Assembly: GCA_964416065.1 (NCBI GenBank)
Contig: CAYQCL010000005.1
Location: 9,083-73,082, forward strand
DNA: 64,000 nucleotides
Direction: 5' to 3'
Source of the DNA: Limiplasma sp964416065
Lineage (GTDB): Bacteria > Bacillota > Clostridia > Christensenellales > Aristaeellaceae
In this document: in pieces, positions 1 to 8,910 of the stretch
Layout of the letters: each line of letters begins with the position of its first letter
Position numbering within the stretch: the stretch's first letter is position 1
The notes under the pieces: model-generated
What the model saw: the letters and a program-made list of their open reading frames with translations, nothing else
Told to the model about the DNA's origin: nothing
Databases searched by the model: none
Position numbers and translations under genes: made by a program

Positions 1-456
1 AAGAACATCGCCCAGTACACCAAGTCTGGCTCCGGCCCCTCCAAGAAGGTCGGCATTGGCGAGTGCGTGATCGGCATCGGCTTCCTGCATGACGGCATCA
101 CCCAGATTCTTGACGGCTATGACAATATCTCTCTTGTGATCCCCTCCAGCGGCACCAGCTTTGAGATCGGCGCGACCGCCATCTTCAAGGGCGCGCAGCA
201 TCCCAACGCCGCCAAGCTGTGGATCGAGTTCGCGCTCAGCCCCGATTGCGTGAACATCGCCAAGGAGAACGAGAGCTTCCAATTCCTGGTTATTGATAAT
301 GCCGAGCAGCCGGAAGAAGCGACCGCGTTTGGCCTCGATCCCGAGAACGTGATCGACTATGACTTTGAGGACGCCAAGGCGAACACCTCCAAGTACGTCG
401 AGGATTTCTTCAATGCCCTCGGCGCCGCAGCGGACGACCGCTTCCAGACCGAATAA
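1..456 (+). CDS. ABC transporter substrate-binding protein, C-terminal part (5' truncated by window edge)
   Basis: The reading frame is open from the first base and ends in TAA, giving the last 151 residues. The fragment has features of the C-terminal lobe of periplasmic-binding-protein-like II domains of the ferric iron/putrescine/spermidine type: a 'VIPSSGTSFE' strand with helix, 'FKGAQHPNAAKLWIEFALSP' (the helix in which these proteins place 'hpnaAklf.dwlls') and a C-terminal helix. The protein would be extracytoplasmic and lipid- or membrane-tethered, but its signal peptide lies outside the window. It is followed by a fused two-domain permease and an ATPase, so it is the solute receptor of that importer. 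Ligand (iron, polyamine, phosphonate or sugar acid) cannot be assigned. Confidence is high for the family and low for the substrate. Confidence 0.85.
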   Translation, partial: KNIAQYTKSGSGPSKKVGIGECVIGIGFLHDGITQILDGYDNISLVIPSSGTSFEIGATAIFKGAQHPNAAKLWIEFALSPDCVNIAKENESFQFLVIDNAEQPEEATAFGLDPENVIDYDFEDAKANTSKYVEDFFNALGAAADDRFQTE

Positions 457-473
457 TCGAATGATCTATTTCG

Positions 474-516
474 GCGGGGGAGGATGACTGAGCGTCATCC
501 TCCCCGCGCTTTCTTT
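474..516 (+). terminator. Intercistronic stem-loop between binding protein and permease
   Basis: A 12-bp stem (477-488 paired with 494-505, loop TGAGC) with one extra G at its base is followed by a mixed pyrimidine run, CTTTCTTTTC. It lies 17 bases after the binding-protein stop and just before the permease ribosome binding site. Such hairpins in binding-protein-dependent transport operons usually let the receptor be made in excess by partial termination or mRNA stabilisation. That role is inferred here. Confidence 0.6.
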
Positions 517-547
517 TCAGGCTCTTGTATAAAGGAGGCGGGTCTGC

Positions 548-2258
548 TTGGTCAAAGCGCAGAGCGCAAGGCTGGATCGCAAAAAACTTTTTGGCGATCC
601 GGTCATGGTTTCCACGATCGTGGTGCTTCTGATCTTTTTGGCATTGTTTATCCTGTATCCGCTGGCCATGCTACTGATCGACAGCGTGGTATCAGAGGGG
701 CATCTGACGCTGGACGTCTTTTCGCGTGTGCTCGACATGGGACGCTTCCGCCAGGCGTTCAGTAACACATTGGTGCTGGGGTTGATCGTAGGTATCGGTT
801 CCAGCCTGCTGGGTCTTCTGTTTGCCTATGTGGACGTGTATGTTCGTCTTCGTCTGCGCGTGGTTCGCAAGATGTTCAACATCGTCAGCATGCTACCGGT
901 CGTATCGCCGCCGTTCGTGCTTTCTTTGAGCATGATCCTGCTCTTCGGACGCGCCGGCATCGTTACGCGCAGTCTGCTCGGCATTTATGACAGTAACATC
1001 TATGGGCTTCATGGCATCGCGATTGTGCAGATTCTGACGTTCTTCCCCGTCTGCTACATGATGCTCAAGGGTCTGTTGAAAAATATCGACCCCTCTTTGG
1101 AGGAGGCCAGCCGCGACATGGGCGCGAGCCGCTGGAAGGTGTTTACGACCGTAACGCTTCCGCTGATGCTGCCAGGCATCGGCAATGCTTTTTTGGTTAC
1201 CTTTATTGAATCTGTGGCGGACTTTGCCAACCCGATGATGATCGGCGGTAGCTATGATACATTGGCGACCACCATCTATCTACAGGTGACGGGTGCGTAT
1301 GACAAGGCCGGCGCGAGCGCTATGGCCGTGGTGCTTCTGTGCCTGACGCTTCTTTTGTTTCTGATTCAGAAATATTATTTGGAGAAGCGCACCTATGCGA
1401 CCCTTACCGGCAAGGCCAGCCGTGAAAGAATGCTCATCGCGGACAAGAGCGTGACCCGTCCTCTGACGATCCTGTGCTCGTTGGTTTCTGCCTTCGTCAT
1501 TCTGATGTATATCAGCATTCCCTTCGGCGCGCTGTTCAACCTCTGGGGCAGGGATTACTCCCTGACGCTCAAGCACTTTCAGTATATGTTCAAGTACAGC
1601 GGCCTGAAGGCGTTCCGCGACTCGTTTGTCCTGAGCCTCATTGCCTCGCCCATCACGGCGCTACTTTCTATGATTATCAGCTATCTGGTGGTAAAGAAGA
1701 AATTTCGCACCAAGGGGCTGATCGAATTTACGAGCATGCTGGCTATGGCCGTGCCCGGAACGGTGCTTGGCGTGGGCTATATCCGCGGCTTTGCCAACGG
1801 TGTCTTTCATACGGGCTTTCTTCAGGGGCTCTACGGCACGGGCGCGATTCTGGTGATTGTCTTCATCGTGCGCAGTCTTCCCGTCGGTACGCGTAGCGGC
1901 ATATCAGCGCTTCGGCAGATTGATAAGTCCATTGAGGAAAGCGCCTATGATCTGGGGGCCGGAAGCGGCAAGGTGTTTACCTCCGTTACCCTTCCGCTCA
2001 TCAAGGATAGCTTCCTAAGCGGACTAGTGACGACGTTCGTTCGCTCCATCACCGCCATCAGCGCCATTATCCTGTTGGTCACGCCCCAGTATCTGCTCAT
2101 TACCACGCAGATCAATGAGTTTGCTGAAAAGGGCAAGTATGGCGTCGCCTGCGCCTACGCGACGATTCTGATCGCCATCGTGTATGCGTCTATCCTGATT
2201 ATGAATCTCGTGACCAAGTATTTCGGAACCAGCAGAAAGATAAAGGGAGGCAGCGAAG

Positions 2259-2266
<8 letters not shown>
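548..2266 (+). CDS. ABC transporter permease, fused two-domain (FbpB/ThiP type)
   Basis: A 572-residue integral membrane protein containing two consecutive binding-protein-dependent permease domains, about residues 50-270 and 330-560. Each has a family coupling motif: 'EEASRDMGASRWKVF' in the first half and 'EESAYDLGAGSGKVF' in the second. These EAA loops dock on the ATPase. The fused arrangement is typical of iron(III) (FbpB), thiamine and some phosphonate importers, so one chain replaces a permease dimer. The start is TTG, chosen because a strong AAAGGAGG lies 9 bases upstream; the first ATG is further in. It overlaps the downstream ATPase by 8 bases, indicating translational coupling. Transported solute is not determined by sequence. 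Confidence 0.92.
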
Positions 2267-3341
<1,075 letters not shown>

Positions 3342-3359
3342 AAGCGGAACAGGTACAAG

Positions 3360-3391
3360 ACGCACGGCCATTTGCGGCCGTGCGTTTCCTT
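3360..3391 (+). terminator. Rho-independent terminator of the ABC operon
   Basis: A 9-10 bp GC-rich perfect stem, ACGCACGGCC/GGCCGTGCGT, with a 6-base loop and a following TTTCCTT. It begins about 20 bases after the ATPase stop codon. Confidence 0.85.
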
Positions 3392-3398
3392 ATGCGCC

Positions 3399-3428
3399 TT
3401 GTACCCGCCGTTCCTTTTGTGGTATACT
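3399..3428 (+). promoter_or_regulatory. SigA-type promoter for the dnaD operon
   Basis: TTGTAC, 18-bp spacer, TATACT, with an extended -10 (TGG before TATACT). It sits directly after the previous terminator and about 30 bases before the dnaD start, whose AGGAAAGGAG ribosome binding site follows. Confidence 0.75.
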
Positions 3429-3459
3429 GACCAGGTAACAGGAAAGGAGCCCATAGCGC

Positions 3460-4968
3460 ATGCCAACCTTTGAAGCAGACCGTTCCGCCCTTTTATGGGA
3501 CGCGACCGCCGTGTCCAACGCCTTTGTGTGTGAGTATATGCCCGCCGCACCCGAAGGGCATGTGAAGGTGTATTTATATGGACTGATGTGCGCGCACGCG
3601 GGCACGGCGGAAGGGGAAGAGCTCCTGGACGACGCGGCGCAGACATTGGGCATGTCGCGCGCCGAGGTGGAGCATGCCATGCGCTATTGGGAAAGATGCC
3701 GCCTGGTGGAAAGAATTCAGGATACGCCGCCGCGCTATCGATTTTTAAGCGTACAGCAGGCTCTGTCTCAGCGACAGCTCGCACCGGCGGACGAGGCCTA
3801 TGAGGCGTTTGCCCAGTCGCTATATGCCGCCTTTGGAGACAGGCGTAAGATTCATGGGAGCGATACCGCGTATGCGTATGAGTGGGTGGAGCAGCTCAAG
3901 CTCCCCGCCGAGGTGGTATTGATGCTCGTCCAGCATATGATTTCCACAAGAGGTGTGAATTTCAGCTTCAAGTCGGCTGAAAAGCTGGCCGTGGAGCTGA
4001 GCGAAAAGAAGATCGTGACCATCGAGGCCGCGGAGGCGGTGTTCAGCCGTTCGGAGGCCGCTATGAGGGGCGCGAAGAAGGTGCTCAATCACCTGGGCAT
4101 GTATCGCGAGCCGACGATGGACGAGATCGACCTGTATCTTAAGTGGACAGGGGAATGGGGTTTCGAGCCCAAGGCCATTTTGGAGGCATGCAGGGAGACT
4201 ACGAAGAGCAGCTCGCCTACGTTTGCCTATTTGGATAAGATTTTGCAGGGAATTCATGAGCGCAGCGGCGGGAGGGCCACCAGCGAGCGCAGGGTCAAAA
4301 CGGCGCTCACCGAGGAAAAGAACGAAACCGCGCGCATCCGTGAACTGCTTCAGGCGCTTGGTATCAGCATGACGGTGATCGACGGGGGCGTCAGAAGCGT
4401 TTATCGCGCCATGGAGGCGCAAAGCGGACATGACGTGATGATGCTGGCGGCTCGCAGGGTCGCCCTGAGCCGCGAGTCGCATACGTTGGACAATGTGATG
4501 AGGCTGCTGGACGCATGGGGCGATAAGGGTCTGCATACGGCAAAGGACGTGGAGGAGTACCTAAGAGAGCTGGAGACGGTGGATGGGAAAATCAAGGCGC
4601 TAATGCAGCGCATGGGTCGTAAGGGCGGCTTGTCACAGTCCAACCGCGCGCTGATGCGCAAGTGGCTGAACGAATGGCATATGAGCGACGGATTGATGAA
4701 CCTCGCGGCGGAATACGCGGCGGAGGCGGAGCGGCCGCTGCCCTATATGGACAAGCTGCTGGGCGCGTGGCGCGATAGGGGCGTCTCCACCGAGGCGGAG
4801 GCGCGCGAAGCGCACGCGCGATTCGCGGAGAGCTTCGCGTCAAAGAGCGACGCGCCCAAAAGCGGCGTCAAGCGCGTAATTGAGCAGCAGTATGAACAGC
4901 GCGAATATGATCCGAAGCAATACGACGGCCTGTCACCTGAACAGCTAGAGGAGATGAACCGACTATGA
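3460..4968 (+). CDS. dnaD: DnaD-family replication protein with two DnaD domains
   Basis: A 502-residue cytoplasmic protein. The N-terminal 120 residues resemble the winged-helix DDBH1 region of Gram-positive DnaD/DnaB primosome proteins. Two DDBH2 copies follow: the first around residues 220-270 with the hallmark 'FAYLDKILQGI', the second around 390-445 with 'PYMDKLLGAWRDRGV', the classical YxxxLLxxW-type motif. These proteins remodel origin DNA and help load the replicative helicase. The neighbouring gene, overlapping by 4 bases, encodes a DnaC-like loader, which fits this job. The length is long for DnaD (about 230 residues in Bacillus) because of the domain duplication, as is common in Clostridia. 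The start ATG has an AGGAAAGGAG site upstream. Confidence 0.9.
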   Translation: MPTFEADRSALLWDATAVSNAFVCEYMPAAPEGHVKVYLYGLMCAHAGTAEGEELLDDAAQTLGMSRAEVEHAMRYWERCRLVERIQDTPPRYRFLSVQQALSQRQLAPADEAYEAFAQSLYAAFGDRRKIHGSDTAYAYEWVEQLKLPAEVVLMLVQHMISTRGVNFSFKSAEKLAVELSEKKIVTIEAAEAVFSRSEAAMRGAKKVLNHLGMYREPTMDEIDLYLKWTGEWGFEPKAILEACRETTKSSSPTFAYLDKILQGIHERSGGRATSERRVKTALTEEKNETARIRELLQALGISMTVIDGGVRSVYRAMEAQSGHDVMMLAARRVALSRESHTLDNVMRLLDAWGDKGLHTAKDVEEYLRELETVDGKIKALMQRMGRKGGLSQSNRALMRKWLNEWHMSDGLMNLAAEYAAEAERPLPYMDKLLGAWRDRGVSTEAEAREAHARFAESFASKSDAPKSGVKRVIEQQYEQREYDPKQYDGLSPEQLEEMNRL

Positions 4969-5957
4969 CACGCGATCAGATTTTAGGAAGGCTTCAGCAG
5001 GAATATGCTTTCAGGCGAGAGGAGAACCTACGCCTGTTCGAGGAACGGCGCGAAGCCGCCTGTGAGAAGTGCCCGGGGCTTCGAGAACTGCTTCAGGCAC
5101 GCCATGACGCGGTGATGAACGGCGTGCGAAGCAGCCTGCTCTCTCAGGATAAAGCGCCGGATAAAAACGCCACGCTGCCTGTGCGGATAGAAAAGCTGAA
5201 TCACAAAATCGCGCAGACGCTCGAGGCGGGCGGACTGAGCGCCGACGCTCTTCAGCCGGTGTATACCTGCGAACTCTGCCGTGACGAGGGCTATGTCTAC
5301 GATCCTTCCCGCCGTATGTGCGACTGCATGAAAAAGGAGCTGGACCGCCGTATAATGGCCGAAAGCGGGTTGAACGAACAGACGGGCACATTTGACAAGT
5401 TTGATGAGACGCTCTTTTCCAACGAGCCGGATGAGAACGGGGTCATCCAGCGCAAGGTGGCGATAAGCAATCGCAACATCTGCCAGCGCTATGCCGACAG
5501 CTTCCCCGATACCCAGACACGAGATTTGCTTCTGATGGGCAAAAGCGGCCTGGGCAAGACCTTCCTTTTGCAGAGCATCGCGCACCGCATGGCTGAGCGC
5601 GGCTATTTGCCCACGTATACCAGCGCGTACCGCCTGTTTGAAGCCGCGCGCCGCGCATATATGGAGAACAACGGCGACAGCCTCGTGCCGTTCATGAACG
5701 CGACGCTGCTCCTGATCGACGATCTGGGAACGGAGCCGTTGATGAACAACGTGACGGTGACGCAGCTTTTCAACCTTCTCAACGAGCGCCAGCTTGCCGG
5801 AAGACACACCGTCATCAGCACCAATCTGACGTTAAGCGAGCTTCGCGACCGCTACACCGAGCGCATCACCTCGCGCTTTCTTGACGCGACGGGCTGTACG
5901 AGGCTGACGTTTACCGGCGGGGATGTGCGTGCCAGCCTGAAGAGAAGGGCGGAGTAA
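4965..5957 (+). CDS. dnaC: DnaC-like AAA+ helicase loader
   Basis: A 330-residue ATPase of the DnaC/DnaI/IstB group, which loads the replicative helicase. Walker A 'GKSGLGKT' is at residues 192-199 and Walker B 'LLLIDDLGTE' near 247-256. An arginine-rich sensor region follows ('ERITSRFLDATGCTRL'). Before the ATPase domain is a CxxC...CxC cluster (Cys102, 105, 119, 121), likely zinc-binding as in DnaI. The ATG overlaps the dnaD stop (ATGA), so the two are translationally coupled. No transposase is adjacent, so this is the housekeeping loader rather than an IstB transposition helper. The symbol follows the usual annotation name and could equally be dnaI. Confidence 0.9.
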   Translation: MTRDQILGRLQQEYAFRREENLRLFEERREAACEKCPGLRELLQARHDAVMNGVRSSLLSQDKAPDKNATLPVRIEKLNHKIAQTLEAGGLSADALQPVYTCELCRDEGYVYDPSRRMCDCMKKELDRRIMAESGLNEQTGTFDKFDETLFSNEPDENGVIQRKVAISNRNICQRYADSFPDTQTRDLLLMGKSGLGKTFLLQSIAHRMAERGYLPTYTSAYRLFEAARRAYMENNGDSLVPFMNATLLLIDDLGTEPLMNNVTVTQLFNLLNERQLAGRHTVISTNLTLSELRDRYTERITSRFLDATGCTRLTFTGGDVRASLKRRAE

Positions 5958-5958
5958 G

Positions 5959-6312
5959 ATGAACATACAAATCTACGTCAACAAAAAGAACCCCGACGTG
6001 CTCAAGGCCGAGCGCTTCTTCAAGGAACGCCGGATCCCCTATCAGATGATGGATTTGAAAAAGCACCGGCTGGGGCAGAAGGAGCTGGATGTGTTCGTGC
6101 GCGCCGTGGGAGCGAAGGCGCTGGTTGACCGCGAGGGCAAGAAGGCGCTGGAAAGGCCCGTGGCGCACATGTCCACGGACAGCCTCATCATTGCCGAGCT
6201 GCTCAATGATCCCTCCGCGCTCAAAAGCCCCATCGTCAGAAACGGCGCGAAGGTTACCGTCGGCGCGGACGAGGCGGAATGGAAACGGTGGGTGGAAGCG
6301 GAGAGCAAATAA
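5959..6312 (+). CDS. ArsC/Spx-fold protein lacking the usual catalytic cysteine
   Basis: A 117-residue protein with the thioredoxin-like ArsC layout: N-terminal strand, helix 'KAERFFKERRIPYQMMDLKK', then 'SLIIAELLNDPSALKSPIVR' with the conserved 'P(I/V)R' that contacts the anion in ArsC/YffB proteins. The expected CxxC or single Cys after the first strand is replaced by 'NKKNPDV', and no other Cys is present. It is therefore probably not an arsenate reductase and might be a regulatory or adaptor relative of Spx. It starts one base after the dnaC-like stop and is co-transcribed with it. Confident for fold, not for function. Confidence 0.75.
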   Translation: MNIQIYVNKKNPDVLKAERFFKERRIPYQMMDLKKHRLGQKELDVFVRAVGAKALVDREGKKALERPVAHMSTDSLIIAELLNDPSALKSPIVRNGAKVTVGADEAEWKRWVEAESK

Positions 6313-6364
6313 GCACAGGCGGCGTCATTTGTATAGACCAGGGCGTGGGTATCGGCAAAAGATA

Positions 6365-6492
6365 GGGTGCAGGGGACTAAGTCCCCTGCCAGGGTCTGGG
6401 ACAGAGTCCCAGAAATCTTACGCCGCAGCGCTTTCAAGCGAGAGACGCGGCGGTCCATTTGGGCCGCCGCTGCGGCTCATCGCATAGCTATA
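6365..6492. repeat. Palindrome-rich dispersed repeat, copy A
   Basis: A non-coding element made of consecutive hairpins: a perfect 10-bp inverted repeat GCAGGGGACT/AGTCCCCTGC (6369-6389), a perfect 8-bp stem TCTGGGAC/GTCCCAGA (6395-6413) and a larger stem around 6447-6475 with the arms GCGGCGG/CCGCCGC. A second copy with the same order of blocks (hairpin block, then CTTACGCCGCA...CGAGAGACGCG) occurs at 39746-39994. Open frames across it are shadows. Similar 'GTGCAGGGG' palindromic elements are, from memory, common in Clostridia genomes, but their role is not established. The surrounding 6313-6640 holds no supported gene. Confidence 0.75.
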
Positions 6493-6512
6493 GGGTTTAT
6501 CGACAGTCTGGG

Positions 6513-6540
6513 GCGTGGGGACATTTCCCCACGTCTTTTG
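6513..6540 (+). terminator. Terminator-like hairpin
   Basis: An 8-bp stem CGTGGGGA/TCCCCACG with a CATT loop, followed by TCTTTTG. It lies about 200 bases after the ArsC-like gene, beyond the dispersed repeat, and could end the dnaD operon transcript. Confidence 0.6.
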
Positions 6541-6639
6541 CTCAACATCCAAGAACGCGAAGAGAGTGGCCTTTTTCTTTGCCGCCGACGCGTCGTCGGT
6601 CAATCGAAGCATAGCTAAAGCCGCTTAAATGAGCCGTCG

Positions 6640-6816
6640 TATATTTTTTTCAAATACTCATAACGCTTGAGCGGCGCGGCACAAAAAACAAGCATATAGA
6701 ATTCTATATTTTTACTTTTATTTTATAATATATATATTTTAAAAGGATTTACTTTTTAATAAAAATACTATATTTAATAAAAATACTATATAATAAAGAA
6801 AAAGGAGGAGATTCCA
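6640..6816 (+). promoter_or_regulatory. AT-rich promoter region with an 18-bp tandem repeat
   Basis: This stretch is strikingly AT-rich compared with its surroundings. It contains several TATAAT-like hexamers (for example 6724-6729) and a perfect tandem duplication of the 18-mer TTTAATAAAAATACTATA (6755-6772 and 6773-6790). It ends in AAAGGAGGAG, the ribosome binding site of a small ORF. It presumably carries the promoter of the secreted-protein gene. The exact -35/-10 pair cannot be fixed by eye. Confidence 0.5.
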
Positions 6817-6861
6817 ATGGGCCCATTTGTCTTTTGTTATCATTCGCAATCTGCTTTTTGA
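6817..6861 (+). CDS. Putative 14-residue leader ORF
   Basis: ATG to TGA, 14 codons (MGPFVFCYHSQSAF). It has a near-perfect AAAGGAGGAG site 6 bases upstream. Its stop overlaps the ribosome binding site of the next gene (TGAAAGGAGA), and the next start lies 15 bases on. That spacing suggests a translated leader coupled to, or regulating, the secreted protein. No run of identical amino-acid codons typical of attenuation is present. It may also be a decayed gene start. Confidence 0.4.
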   Translation: MGPFVFCYHSQSAF

Positions 6862-6876
6862 AAGGAGAAATCTATA

Positions 6877-7335
6877 ATGAAAAGAATCTTGCGTGCTGTC
6901 ATAGTTTTCATATGCATCGTTCTCTTGCCTGCTTGTGTAATTGCGGAAAGTGCATCAATAACACGCGCTGATCCCAACGATAATGTGAATTCTCCTGATT
7001 CCCTTCCTTATTCTGGAAAAGGGTTTGCGTTCGCCAAGTATACATACACTAAGTCCATAAAGGCTCCATCGGATGGCAAAATTACGATTTCACTAAGCAA
7101 TACAAAGCTTGGAATAAACAGAACGGCTACCTGTTATATTGAAGTATGTTACTGGAATGGATCTACTTGGAGAAGTGTCTCTGTAAGTCCATCAAAATTT
7201 AGTGTGAGCAATACCGCTCAATCATATACTTTTACTGCTTCGGGTTTACCTAGCGGGTCATCCTTTTATGTTGGATTAAGCAAGAGCGATTATACGGATT
7301 ATAGCGTGGGCGGCACAATTAGCGTCACGGACTGA
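6877..7335 (+). CDS. Secreted beta-rich protein of unknown function, atypical base composition
   Basis: A 152-residue protein with a clear N-terminal signal peptide ('MKRILRAVIVFICIVLLPAC', then 'VIAES'). Cleavage after VIA is likely; the LPAC could be a poor lipobox. The mature part is rich in Ser, Thr, Tyr and Lys with alternating hydrophobic strands ('KITISLSNTKL', 'SYTFTASGLPSGSSFYVGLS') and looks like a small beta-sandwich. I do not recognise a family. The gene is much more AT-rich than its neighbours and is preceded by an AT-rich repeat-containing promoter and a leader ORF, all suggesting recent acquisition. AAAGGAGA lies 8 bases before the ATG. Confidence 0.75.
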   Translation: MKRILRAVIVFICIVLLPACVIAESASITRADPNDNVNSPDSLPYSGKGFAFAKYTYTKSIKAPSDGKITISLSNTKLGINRTATCYIEVCYWNGSTWRSVSVSPSKFSVSNTAQSYTFTASGLPSGSSFYVGLSKSDYTDYSVGGTISVTD

Positions 7336-7357
7336 TAATCGTGGGGAGGAATACGCC

Positions 7358-7927
7358 ATGTTCGAAAAACAAGTCCGTTATGACTTCATAAGATGGGGCT
7401 GGGCCGTGCTCGCGGTGGCCCTGTGTCTCATGGGAACGCTTTGCACGGCGCGGGCGGAGGTGGATGAGGAACGGCTGGTTGAAGCCCAGTGCCAATGGAA
7501 GGCGTTGGTGAACCGCTACGGAACGGATCTGAGCGATCAGGAGCGCTATGCCCTCCATTGCATATTCGACGGCATCGGCATGGCGACGAATACGGAGGTA
7601 ATCGACGTGCTTGATGGGGTGAATGGGGCAGATGCGTTCAAAGAGATCATCAACGGAGGCTTTTTCGACGCTTCCCATTATCCGATCGAGGATTCCTCCG
7701 CGTTTGAAAGGGTTGCCGATACGGCGCGGAATGTCCTGCGCGCCGCGAATTTGGAAATCCCGCCCTGCATGTTTCTCCAGCATTTTGATATCGGTATGTA
7801 CCGTCGGGAGGAGGGCTGGTACTGTGAGCTGGGACATATGGAGGAGAGCGAGCCGGTCTGTGATTATCTGCTCTATTTCAGCGGGGACGGCATTGAAATG
7901 ATGTCGTTTGAAAAGTTTTGGCCGTAA
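7358..7927 (+). CDS. Exported protein of unknown function
   Basis: 189 residues. After a short basic N-terminus there is one hydrophobic segment ('WAVLAVALCLMGTLCTARAE'), readable as a signal peptide cleaved after ARA or as an uncleaved anchor. The remainder is acidic and mixed alpha/beta, with four cysteines spread over the mature part. No family is recognised. It begins 22 bases after the preceding secreted-protein gene, with GGGAGGA before the ATG, so both may be co-transcribed. Its base composition is that of the host rather than of its AT-rich neighbour. Confidence 0.7.
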   Translation: MFEKQVRYDFIRWGWAVLAVALCLMGTLCTARAEVDEERLVEAQCQWKALVNRYGTDLSDQERYALHCIFDGIGMATNTEVIDVLDGVNGADAFKEIINGGFFDASHYPIEDSSAFERVADTARNVLRAANLEIPPCMFLQHFDIGMYRREEGWYCELGHMEESEPVCDYLLYFSGDGIEMMSFEKFWP

Positions 7928-7949
7928 TCCTTGAAATTCACATATCAGA

Positions 7950-7981
7950 GGGGCGGCGGGTTCATCCCGCCGCTCTTTTTT
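7950..7981 (+). terminator. Rho-independent terminator
   Basis: An 8-10 bp stem GCGGCGGG/CCCGCCGC with a TTCAT loop, followed by TCTTTTTTA. It ends transcription of the two exported-protein genes and abuts the 3' end of the convergent LCP gene. Confidence 0.88.
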
Positions 7982-8843
7982 ATTCCTCCGTCAGAAAGTC
8001 CTCAAGTAGCTTCCTGTTTTGCTGCAGATCCGGAACAAGCACCATCATGCCGTCGATCGTCTTATCCGTATAGGCTCCGTCAAAGGGGACGTGCGCGGTG
8101 CGGATCACGGGCGGCTCACCAGAGGTGATGAGCGGAAGAAGCGAGCGCGCTTCCCCGAGGGAGAGATCGGTCTCCGCCTGATTGATGGCGGTGAGAACGA
8201 GCTTTGCCAGGCTGAAGAAATCCAGCGTATGAAGCTGCTCCAGCAGCGCCGTGACAACCTGATGCTGGCGGTCGGTGCGCTGGAAATCGCTGTCGATCTT
8301 GCGGATGCGACTAAAGCTGAGCGCCTGCCTGCCGTTGAGCCGGTAGGTTCCCGCTGCGTCCAGAACCCCGTCTGTGACGGAGACGCCAACGCTTTTGTTG
8401 TAGCTTTTGAGAATGTCGTTGAACGGCTTAAGCTCGCGCTCGCTGATTTCAAGCTCCACGCCGCCCGCCAGATCGATCAGCTCAGCCACGAGAGAGAAAT
8501 GGACGGTTACAAAACGATCGACGCTCACGCCGAAATTTTCCGCAAACGTCCTTTTGAGCAGATCCTCACCGCCGTAGAAATAGGCGGCGTTCAGCCGGTT
8601 GTTCCCCTGCCCGGGAATGGGAAGATACAAATCCCTGAGGAAGGAGACCATTCGCACATCCCCGCTTTCGGGTGCGATCCGCACAAGCAGCATGGCGTCG
8701 CTGCGGCCCGCCTCGTCGGCCGCGTCCGTGTCCACGCCGATCAGGAGGAGATTGATGTCCTCCAGCGCAAGCGCGGGAGACGCCGTAAAAAGAAGCAGGG
8801 CCGCCGTCAAAAGGGCGGCGGCACGGGTGAAAAAAGAACGCAT
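7980..8843 (-). CDS. LytR-CpsA-Psr (LCP) family cell-wall glycopolymer ligase
   Basis: 287 residues with an N-terminal signal anchor ('FFTRAAALLTAALLLFTASP') and an extracellular LCP domain. Diagnostic pieces: 'NLLLIGVDTD' strand, 'RSDAMLLVRI', 'VSFLRDLYLPIPGQGNNRLN' (Arg residues that bind the polyprenyl pyrophosphate head group) and 'SRIRKIDSDFQRTDRQ'. LCP enzymes transfer teichoic-acid-like or capsular polymers from undecaprenyl carriers to peptidoglycan. The start was placed at the ATG preceding the signal peptide because AAGGGAGGG lies just upstream; a longer open frame exists without support. It lies downstream of the cation transporter on the same strand. Its ribosome binding site sits inside a hairpin (8851-8884). 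Confidence 0.92.
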   Translation of the reverse strand: MRSFFTRAAALLTAALLLFTASPALALEDINLLLIGVDTDAADEAGRSDAMLLVRIAPESGDVRMVSFLRDLYLPIPGQGNNRLNAAYFYGGEDLLKRTFAENFGVSVDRFVTVHFSLVAELIDLAGGVELEISERELKPFNDILKSYNKSVGVSVTDGVLDAAGTYRLNGRQALSFSRIRKIDSDFQRTDRQHQVVTALLEQLHTLDFFSLAKLVLTAINQAETDLSLGEARSLLPLITSGEPPVIRTAHVPFDGAYTDKTIDGMMVLVPDLQQNRKLLEDFLTEE

Positions 8844-8850
8844 AAAAGCC

Positions 8851-8884
8851 CTCCCTTGCGTTTCTGATGAGAAAACGCAAGGGA
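8851..8884 (-). promoter_or_regulatory. Perfect 13-bp hairpin containing the LCP ribosome binding site
   Basis: On the minus strand CTCCCTTGCGTTT pairs perfectly with AAACGCAAGGGAG across an 8-base loop. The 3' arm supplies most of the AAGGGAGGG Shine-Dalgarno of the LCP gene, and 'GGCTTTT' follows before the ATG. It could be a weak terminator after the cation transporter, or a structure that hides the ribosome binding site until opened. Confidence 0.65.
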
Positions 8885-8910
8885 GGACGGATTTCATGCC
8901 CCTGGAAGCA

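Noticed and set aside
6367..6618. Open frames across the dispersed repeat (and 39748-39990 for copy B)
   Set aside because: They are translations of a palindromic non-coding repeat that happens to lack stops.
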